Assembly: GCA_003666385.1 (NCBI GenBank)
Contig: QPIN01000043.1
Coordinates: 1-40,884 of the forward strand
DNA length: 40,884 nt
Direction: 5' to 3'
From: Methylococcales symbiont of Hymedesmia sp. n. MRB-2018
GTDB taxonomy: Bacteria > Pseudomonadota > Gammaproteobacteria > Methylococcales > Methylomonadaceae
A model generated the notes under the pieces. It was not told the origin of the DNA. It searched no databases and saw only the letters and a program-made list of their open reading frames with translations. The translations under genes were made by a program, and so were the position numbers. Below, one piece after another: positions 35,496-40,884 of the stretch (the stretch's first letter is position 1; each line of letters begins with the position of its first letter).

Positions 35496-36842
35496 ATGAA
35501 TCTATTTAATTTATTCGGCAAAAAAACATTTCCCAAAGGTATTCATCCTGAAGGCTTTAAAGAAGAAACCCACGATCATCAGGCACGTCGCCTGCCATTT
35601 GCGCATCAAATCATCTTACCTTTATCGCAAAATATTGGAAAACCTGCCATACCTATCGTCCATATCGGTCAACAAGTGCAACGGGGTGAAGTGATTGCCA
35701 AGGCCGATGGTTTCATGTCAGTGCCTTTACATGCTTCTGTGTCAGGCAGCATAAAAAAAATTGATTTAGTGCCTAATGCGCGAGGCAATAAAGAACAAGC
35801 CATTATCATTAATACGGCATTAAGCTCAGCACAAACACATATAATTGGTAGCTCAAATGATTTTGCAAGTATGTCGCGCAAAGATTTGATTCAAGCCGTA
35901 CAAAACACTGGTATGGTAGGACTTGGCGGGGCTTCATTTCCCACCCATGTAAAAATGAATATTCCTGATGATTGTGATATTCATACCATCCTAATCAATG
36001 GTTGTGAGTGCGAGCCTTTTCTGACTACAGACCATCGTATTATGCTTGAACAAATCGAGTTTTTAATACACGGAATTTATATCGCCATGAAAGCGGTAAA
36101 TGCACCCAAAGCAATTATTGGTGTTGAAGATAATAAGCTGAATGTATTGGAAGCCATTCAACCTCATTTACCCGCAGATGGTAGCATCAGCATAGAAGCG
36201 GTAGTCACCAAATACCCACAAGGTGCTGAGAAAATGCTGGTTTATTCGCTATTGGGCATGGAAATTCCATCAGGGAAATTACCTTCATCTATTGGCGTAG
36301 CTATTTTTAATGTTGCAACATTAGCGGCAATTGGTGAATTATTACCGCATAGTCAAGGCTTAATAGAACGCATTGTTACCATTACTGGTGATGACTTGAA
36401 TAAACCGGGTAACTATATGGTGCCTTTAGGCACACCTTTAAGTCATATTCTGGAATATGCTGAATTTACTGGTAATGAAGCGGAACTGGTTTTAGGTGGG
36501 CCGATGATGGGTATGCCCGCTGGTTTTCTGGATACCCCCGTTAAAAAAGGCACTGGTGCAGTTTTAGTATTAAACAAACGCGCCACCAAGCACGATGACA
36601 TTTTGCCGTGTATAAAATGCACACAATGCTTACAGGTTTGTCCTATTAATCTAAATCCTTCTGAATTAGGGATGCTGGCAACTAAACGCAGATACGATGT
36701 TATGGAAGAAAACTATCACCTGAATGATTGCTTTGAATGTGGCTGTTGCAGTTATGTTTGCCCGTCTAATATTCCATTGGTGCAATATTTTAGAATTGCC
36801 AAAACACTTAACCACGAACGACATATAATGGAAACTAACTAA
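35496..36842 (+). CDS. rnfC: Rnf complex subunit RnfC
   Basis: Peripheral subunit that carries the NADH/FMN site and two [4Fe-4S] clusters. 448 residues, the short form without the Ala/Lys-rich C-terminal repeats of E. coli RsxC. The N terminus has the HPEGFKEETHDHQ and lipoyl-like domain; the flavin region has GLGGASFPTHVKM and LINGCECEPFLTTDHR; the SLBB-type region follows. Clusters are C372/C375/C378/C382 (CIKCTQCLQVCP) and C412/C415/C418/C422 (CFECGCCSYVCP). Confidence 0.95.
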   Translation: MNLFNLFGKKTFPKGIHPEGFKEETHDHQARRLPFAHQIILPLSQNIGKPAIPIVHIGQQVQRGEVIAKADGFMSVPLHASVSGSIKKIDLVPNARGNKEQAIIINTALSSAQTHIIGSSNDFASMSRKDLIQAVQNTGMVGLGGASFPTHVKMNIPDDCDIHTILINGCECEPFLTTDHRIMLEQIEFLIHGIYIAMKAVNAPKAIIGVEDNKLNVLEAIQPHLPADGSISIEAVVTKYPQGAEKMLVYSLLGMEIPSGKLPSSIGVAIFNVATLAAIGELLPHSQGLIERIVTITGDDLNKPGNYMVPLGTPLSHILEYAEFTGNEAELVLGGPMMGMPAGFLDTPVKKGTGAVLVLNKRATKHDDILPCIKCTQCLQVCPINLNPSELGMLATKRRYDVMEENYHLNDCFECGCCSYVCPSNIPLVQYFRIAKTLNHERHIMETN

Positions 36843-36845
36843 CAG

Positions 36846-37883
36846 ATGGCTATTCAACCCAAAATAGGCATTCGTACTTCACCCTATATCCATAAAGCAC
36901 CGACAGTTGCTGAAATTATGCGCAATGTGGTTTATGCCTTATTGCCTTTAGCGGCTTATGCTGTCTATCAATTTGGGATTAGTGCCTTAGTATTGATGAT
37001 TATCACCGTACTGTCCTGTATTACAACAGAACATATTTTCTGTAAATTAGCGGATAAAAAAACCACTATTACTGATGCCAGTGCAATTATCACTGGCCTA
37101 TTATTAGCGATGACATTACCCCCTGGTTTTCCTTTATGGATGGGTGCAGTTGCTGGCTTTAGTGCAATTGCCATGGGTAAAACCTTATTTGGAGGCATTG
37201 GTTTTAATGTCTTTAACCCAGCTTTAGTCGGCAGGGCTTTTGTACAAGCCGCTTTCCCCGTATCTATCACCACTTGGACACCAACTTTAGCGGTTGACCG
37301 CTTTGTGCAATTCATTCCTTCCAGTTTAGCCTTGCCTTTTATGAAGCCAGTAGAAACAGCGGAATGGACAACACAAGTGGCTATTGATGGTTTTAGCGGT
37401 GCAACCCCTTTAGCACTAATGAAGTTTCAGCAGATATTCACTGACAGTTATGATCTGTTTATCGGATTTAGTGCAGGTTCAACGGGCGAAACATCCAGTT
37501 TATTGATTCTTATTTGCGGGGCCTATCTAGTATTTAAAAAAATGTTGGATTGGCGAATTCCAGCCGCAGTTATATTAGGCACTGTCATTGCAGCCGAATG
37601 CTTTTACTTATTAGATGCTACAAAATACCCCAGCCCTGCATTTATGGTATTTTCTGGTGGATTAATGTTTGCCGCTGTCTTTATGGCCAGTGATATGGTT
37701 GCCTCACCAGTGACCCCTGTTGGCATATTTGTTTTTGGCGTATTAGTCGGTTTTTTAACGGTAATTATTCGCTTATTTGGCGGCCTTACCGAAGCCGTGA
37801 TGTATGCCATTTTATTTGGAAATGCTGCAACACCACTCATTGAGTCTTATACCCAGCCACATATTTACGGCAGGAATAAATAA
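36846..37883 (+). CDS. rnfD: Rnf complex subunit RnfD
   Basis: Integral membrane flavoprotein, 345 residues with about nine or ten membrane helices. The covalent FMN site is T187 in SGATPLALMK (S184-G-A-T187). ASAIITGLLLAMTLPPGFPLWM and FNPALVGRAFVQAAFP are diagnostic. It begins three bases after rnfC. An ApbE-type flavin transferase is needed for the covalent FMN and is not in the window. Confidence 0.96.
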   Translation: MAIQPKIGIRTSPYIHKAPTVAEIMRNVVYALLPLAAYAVYQFGISALVLMIITVLSCITTEHIFCKLADKKTTITDASAIITGLLLAMTLPPGFPLWMGAVAGFSAIAMGKTLFGGIGFNVFNPALVGRAFVQAAFPVSITTWTPTLAVDRFVQFIPSSLALPFMKPVETAEWTTQVAIDGFSGATPLALMKFQQIFTDSYDLFIGFSAGSTGETSSLLILICGAYLVFKKMLDWRIPAAVILGTVIAAECFYLLDATKYPSPAFMVFSGGLMFAAVFMASDMVASPVTPVGIFVFGVLVGFLTVIIRLFGGLTEAVMYAILFGNAATPLIESYTQPHIYGRNK

Positions 37884-37885
37884 TC

Positions 37886-38608
37886 ATGAGCGATTCACCT
37901 GAAAACAAACCCAATGAGTTGCCGCCACTACCCACCAGCTTTTCACTGATTTCTACATTGGGCGTAGTAGCGATGATTTCTGGGTTTTTAGTGGTATTAG
38001 TGTATCAATACACCCAACCCATGATTGCTGAAAACCAAAGACTAGCAACAGAACGCGCTATTTTTAAAGTATTACCTACAGCATCAAGTCGTCTCACTTT
38101 TACGCTTAATGAAGGCACAGTAGAACTAGCTAATGATAATACTAAAGGTGAACTACTTTATGCTGGCTATGATAAGGATAATAATTTTGTAGGTATGGCA
38201 CTTAATGCCGCAGAACAGGGGTATCAAGATATTGTCAAATTACTTTATGGATATAATCCATCAACGAGTTGTATAACAGGGTATGACGTTTTAAAAAGTA
38301 CAGAAACCCCTGGTTTTGGCACAAAAATCACTACCGATGTAGCATTTTTGGCTAACTTTAACTGTCTTGATGCAAAAGTCAATCAGGAACAAACCCGTTT
38401 AATTAATGTCATTAAAACAGTACGCCATGGCACTAAAAATAATCCGTGGGAAATTGATGCTATTTCAGGATCAACCATCACCTCAAATGCTGTAGGTCGT
38501 ATGTTTAACAAAAGTGGACATAAACTGCACCCTGTTATCGCCAAAAACTTAACTTTTTTGAGATCCGCTAAACAAACAAAAGAAATCACTCATGGTCAAC
38601 TCGACTAA
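37886..38608 (+). CDS. rnfG: Rnf complex subunit RnfG
   Basis: Subunit with one N-terminal membrane helix (about residues 20-47) and a periplasmic FMN domain; 240 residues. The flavinylation motif is ISGSTITSN (residues 193-201) with T197 as probable attachment site; the middle residue is Ser where most have Ala. ETPGFGTKI, typical of the family, is present at about 138-147. Two bases separate it from rnfD and it overlaps rnfE by 17 bases. Confidence 0.94.
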   Translation: MSDSPENKPNELPPLPTSFSLISTLGVVAMISGFLVVLVYQYTQPMIAENQRLATERAIFKVLPTASSRLTFTLNEGTVELANDNTKGELLYAGYDKDNNFVGMALNAAEQGYQDIVKLLYGYNPSTSCITGYDVLKSTETPGFGTKITTDVAFLANFNCLDAKVNQEQTRLINVIKTVRHGTKNNPWEIDAISGSTITSNAVGRMFNKSGHKLHPVIAKNLTFLRSAKQTKEITHGQLD

Positions 38609-39263
38609 ACAAGAAGCCCCCCTTACCCTAGATGTATTTACTACAGGTATCTGGAAAGAAAACCCTGTTTTTGTGATGATGTTGGGCTTATGCCCCGTAC
38701 TAGCCGTAACCAATAGCGTAGAAAATTCTTTAGCCATGGGGCTTGCCAGTGTCTTTGTTTTGGTTTGCTCCAATGCCCTGGTTTCTGCATTAAGAAATTT
38801 TATTCCCAAGCAAGTCCGCATCACAACTTATATTATTATCATTGCCACCTTTGTTACCTTGGTGGACTATATTATTCAAGCGATCAGTCTGGATTTATAT
38901 AATAAATTAGGTGCATTTATTCAGCTGATTGTGGTGAATTGCCTGATTTTAGGTCGTGCAGAAGCCTATGCATCCAAAAATTCATTTTCTAAATCTGTGA
39001 TCAGTGCATTAGGTATGGGGCTGGGTTTCACTTTGGCTTTAGTTATGTTGGGTGGAGTTAGAGAATTACTTGGTGCAGGTCAATTAATGGGCTATCAGAT
39101 ATTTGGCACTAATTTTCAACCTTGGATCATAATGATTTTACCGCCAGGTGGCTTTATTGTGCTAGGTTCCTGGCTACTACTAATCAACTATATAGGACAG
39201 CGTAGAACAGGAAAATTGATTGCTGAAGACCTAAGATCGCATTGTTCTGTTAATAATCATTAG
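38592..39263 (+). CDS. rnfE: Rnf complex subunit RnfE
   Basis: Membrane subunit of 223 residues with six helices, homologous to NqrD. The two Cys residues that help bind the iron centre at the RnfA/RnfE interface are C34 (LGLCPVLAVTNS) and C117 (VNCLILGRAEA). It starts within the end of rnfG. Confidence 0.95.
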   Translation: MVNSTKQEAPLTLDVFTTGIWKENPVFVMMLGLCPVLAVTNSVENSLAMGLASVFVLVCSNALVSALRNFIPKQVRITTYIIIIATFVTLVDYIIQAISLDLYNKLGAFIQLIVVNCLILGRAEAYASKNSFSKSVISALGMGLGFTLALVMLGGVRELLGAGQLMGYQIFGTNFQPWIIMILPPGGFIVLGSWLLLINYIGQRRTGKLIAEDLRSHCSVNNH

Positions 39264-39273
39264 AGTCAGTGTT

Positions 39274-39861
39274 ATGAATCCAGAATCACTCAGCTTTATC
39301 TTTTTAAACGCTTTTTTAATCAACAATTTCGTACTGGCTTTATTTTTAGGTTTATGTCCTTTTGTTGGTGTATCAGCAAAACGTGATACTGCATTTAACA
39401 TGGCATTAGCGACTGCCTTTGTCATGTTTGTCAGCTCAACCTGCTCTTATGCTATCAACCAAATTCTGATTAAATTTGATCTGGAGTTTTTACGTTTAAT
39501 CAGCTATATCGCGCTGATTGCATCATCAGTACAACTGGTTGAAATGATATTAAAAAAATTCAGCCCTGTACTGTTTAGAGCACTCGGTATTTTCTTACCC
39601 TTAATCACCACCAATTGCGCTATTTTAGGCGTTGCTTTGTTTCAAACCTCCAGAGGCTATGATTTTTTACAATCTGTTTCCTTTAGTTTAGGTGGCGGAG
39701 CTGGTTTTGGTTTAGCCATTGTATTAATGGCAGGATTACGAGAAAAGCTAGAATTATCTAATTTACCTAATATTACTCAAGCAGCGGCTTTAAGTATGAT
39801 GTTAGCCGGCATTTTATCCTTAACCTTTATGGGATTTGCCGGTTTAGGTACAACAGCTTAG
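39274..39861 (+). CDS. rnfA: Rnf complex subunit RnfA
   Basis: Membrane subunit of 195 residues with six helices, homologous to NqrE. Its iron-centre cysteines are C28 (LGLCPFVGVS) and C115 (TTNCAILGVAL). RnfA and RnfE are inverted-topology relatives that meet face to face. In E. coli rsxA is the first gene of the operon; here it is last among the subunits. Confidence 0.96.
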   Translation: MNPESLSFIFLNAFLINNFVLALFLGLCPFVGVSAKRDTAFNMALATAFVMFVSSTCSYAINQILIKFDLEFLRLISYIALIASSVQLVEMILKKFSPVLFRALGIFLPLITTNCAILGVALFQTSRGYDFLQSVSFSLGGGAGFGLAIVLMAGLREKLELSNLPNITQAAALSMMLAGILSLTFMGFAGLGTTA

Positions 39862-39866
39862 CTAGC

Positions 39867-39902
39867 ATCAAAGGATCCAGAGTAACTTGATTTTCCTTTG
39901 AT
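39867..39902 (+). other. Intercistronic hairpin after rnfA
   Basis: ATCAAAGGA (39867-39875) and TCCTTTGAT (39894-39902) are perfect complements around an 18-base loop, six bases after the rnfA stop. There is no T-run. It may protect the upstream mRNA end or mark processing before the last small gene. Confidence 0.45.
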
Positions 39903-39910
39903 TAACAAAA

Positions 39911-39937
39911 CGGGTGGGTTATTTGTTGCGAGTTTCC
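39911..39937 (+). repeat. 27-bp dispersed repeat, copy 2
   Basis: Same word as at 16161-16187 (core TGGGTTATTTGTTGCGAGTT, two mismatches over 27). It ends about 17 bases before the small gene's ATG. Confidence 0.55.
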
Positions 39938-39953
39938 TAAATAGGAAGATAAA

Positions 39954-40136
39954 ATGATTAACTTATTAATCACCATCATTATTATATTTTTACTACTTAT
40001 GATCTGGATATTTGTACAACAAGTTGCCAGAAAGTTTGCCGCTAATCACCCAGAATTAGGTCCCGTGAAAGAAGAGGGTTTAGGCTGTGGAAAAACCTGT
40101 GGTTGCAAAAAAGGTTACTGTAATGCGAAAGACTGA
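39954..40136 (+). CDS. Small Cys-rich membrane protein, NqrM-like candidate maturation factor
   Basis: A 60-residue protein: one N-terminal membrane helix (about residues 3-24), a short linker, and a cysteine tail with C45, C49, C51 and C56 (CGKTCGCKKGYC). This layout resembles NqrM, the small protein needed to put iron into the Cys-ligated centre between NqrD and NqrE, whose tail also ends in a C-x-C-x3-4-C pattern. RnfE and RnfA, just upstream, keep the four matching cysteines. AGGA about ten bases before the ATG is a fair ribosome binding site. It follows rnfA by 92 bp with a hairpin in between. Homology is proposed from layout, not proven. Confidence 0.7.
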   Translation: MINLLITIIIIFLLLMIWIFVQQVARKFAANHPELGPVKEEGLGCGKTCGCKKGYCNAKD

Positions 40137-40485
40137 AATCAAGAGATCAAATACTGTCTTAAAAAACCCAATCTTTCGTTTCATTTGTTTTTTTCAGCTT
40201 GCATATTCTCTCGTTTTTACGCATAACATTTGAACCTAGGGTTGGCGTAGCCAGTCTGCTGGAGTGGTTAGTTAGGATGTGTCTGTGGCACAAACTCTAC
40301 AATAAACACGCATTTTACCCAAAGGTTTTTAACCAAAAATAGATAAGACTTGTTGTCTTTTTACCGTGTTTTTTAATAGTGTCATCTGTTTTTTTATTGC
40401 TATGGTTATTTAGCTAAAGTAGAAGGTCATTAAAATTTATTTGCATTTTCTTATTCCCTAAGTCGCACTGGGTTAAATGCAGTTA
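40137..40485. other. Non-coding region after the rnf cluster
   Basis: About 350 bp with no reading frame, tRNA or clear terminator that I can support. It separates the rnf cluster from the minus-strand barrel gene entering at the right edge. Confidence 0.5.
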
Positions 40486-40531
40486 ACTAAAACCTAAAGT
40501 TACCACGCAACTGTATGCTGTCGTCTGTTTT
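40486..40531 (-). repeat. 46-bp direct repeat, copy 1 (duplicated tail of a barrel gene)
   Basis: Identical over 46 bases to 40725-40770, which is the 3' end of the barrel gene at the window edge. It includes the last 14 codons (KTDDSIQLRGNFRF) and the stop codon. There is no gene attached to it here. Confidence 0.85.
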
Positions 40532-40536
40532 TCCTC

Positions 40537-40630
40537 GTTCCCATGCTACACGTGGGAATGCCTAGCAGAGCATAAGCTAATAAACCAGCAACTGAAACAA
40601 AATATGCATTCCCACGCAAAGCGTGGGAAT
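40537..40630. repeat. REP-type palindrome pair
   Basis: Two hairpins facing each other: TTCCCA...TGGGAA at 40538-40558 (with a wobble and GC inner pairs) and a perfect ATTCCCACGC-AAA-GCGTGGGAAT at 40608-40630. The TTCCCACGC/GCGTGGGAA word is a known type of dispersed REP palindrome in gammaproteobacteria. The two lie as an inverted pair, like a BIME. Confidence 0.75.
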
Positions 40631-40665
40631 GAGCTATTGGGGAAAATAAAGAAATGACAGACAAA

Positions 40666-40694
40666 AAAAATGAGGACGTTTTGTCCTCATTTTT
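40666..40694 (-). terminator. Bidirectional intrinsic terminator
   Basis: AAAAATGAGGAC (40666-40677) pairs with GTCCTCATTTTT (40683-40694) around GTTTT. On the minus strand a run of eight T follows, 31 bp past the stop codon of the barrel gene, so it should end that transcript. Confidence 0.85.
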
Positions 40695-40724
40695 CCTTTT
40701 TCCTTGGCTCTTTGTTATTTACTC

Positions 40725-40770
40725 ACTAAAACCTAAAGTTACCACGCAACTGTATGCTGTCGTCTGTTTT
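40725..40770 (-). repeat. 46-bp direct repeat, copy 2
   Basis: The functional copy of the duplicated tail, forming the 3' end of the partial barrel gene; see 40486-40531. Confidence 0.85.
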
Positions 40771-40884
40771 CTTATGCTCGCCTATTAGATTTAGATTCAT
40801 TGTAGAATCTATTTTCCAACGTCCGCCTATATTATAGCTTTGTGTTCCATTTGCTATACCTAAGCCAGCGTAAGGGGTGAGTAG
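40726..40884 (-). CDS. Outer-membrane barrel protein, C-terminal part (cut by window edge)
   Basis: The last 52 codons and a TAG stop are visible: TPYAGLGIANGTQSYNIGG, then RWKIDSTMNLNLIGEHKKTD and the end LRGNFRF. Alternating polar/aromatic residues and the terminal Phe are typical of the final strands of an autotransporter-like or porin-like barrel. The 5' part lies outside the window, so family and length cannot be given. Confidence 0.75.
   Translation of the reverse strand, partial: LLTPYAGLGIANGTQSYNIGGRWKIDSTMNLNLIGEHKKTDDSIQLRGNFRF

Noticed and set aside
40486..40770. CRISPR-like reading of the repeated words near the right end
   Set aside because: Only two copies of the 46-bp word and one REP pair, no regular spacers, and the word is the end of a coding sequence.

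Overview
The window looks like an AT-rich gammaproteobacterial chromosome. Supporting signs are the bamD / rluD-pgeF divergent pair, the rpsB-tsf-pyrH-frr-uppS-cdsA-dxr-rseP block, and an rpsB leader with paired hairpins before the start codon. The particular mix (an rnf cluster carrying a PFOR-like giant protein, a SWIM-SNF2 helicase, dispersed REP-type palindromes) makes me think of the methanotroph order Methylococcales. That is inference; no methane or methanol oxidation gene is in view.

Layout. 1-127: end of a mobile element that cuts off a type I methylase gene (hsdM fragment, 128-391). 679-3414: polA. 3566-4722: a two-gene minus-strand unit of unknown function (PLD-like protein plus membrane protein). 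4828-7854, minus strand: an outer-membrane barrel, a sulfotransferase and bamD. 7910-8070: a MITE-like element between bamD and rluD. 8129-10615: rluD-pgeF-ZIP transporter in overlapping order. 10778-12966: a SAM methyltransferase and an M28 peptidase lipoprotein. 13094-21776: the translation / envelope-lipid block rpsB-tsf-pyrH-frr-uppS-cdsA-dxr-rseP followed by dsbC instead of the usual bamA; a 141-bp MITE with perfect 5-bp target duplication lies between rpsB and tsf. 22216-25230: SWIM-SNF2 helicase. 25473-26363: argB (minus). 26423-26991: a decayed copy of holA. 27218-27937: a TraT-family lipoprotein with a structured leader. 28010-28864: radical SAM protein (minus). 29042-40136: an rnf operon in the order B - PFOR-like giant - Uma2 - C - D - G - E - A - small Cys-rich membrane protein. 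40137-40884: non-coding sequence with a REP pair, a 46-bp direct duplication, a terminator and the 3' end of another outer-membrane barrel gene.

The most interesting part is the rnf region. All six Rnf subunits are present with their cluster and flavin motifs. Between rnfB and rnfC sits a 1639-residue protein with the whole domain order of pyruvate:ferredoxin oxidoreductase, but the thiamine-diphosphate GDG motif and the Cys-containing segment for the proximal cluster look lost, and an extra ferredoxin domain is fused at its C terminus. After rnfA comes a 60-residue protein with one membrane helix and four cysteines resembling NqrM, the maturation factor for the Cys-ligated iron centre between NqrD and NqrE; RnfA and RnfE here keep the four equivalent cysteines. 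Together they suggest an Rnf complex with a dedicated electron-transfer partner and its own maturation factor.

A second theme is recent genome disturbance by short palindromic elements: two MITE-like elements with GAGACC termini, a related end inside hsdM, a REP pair beside a duplicated gene tail, and an eroding holA copy.
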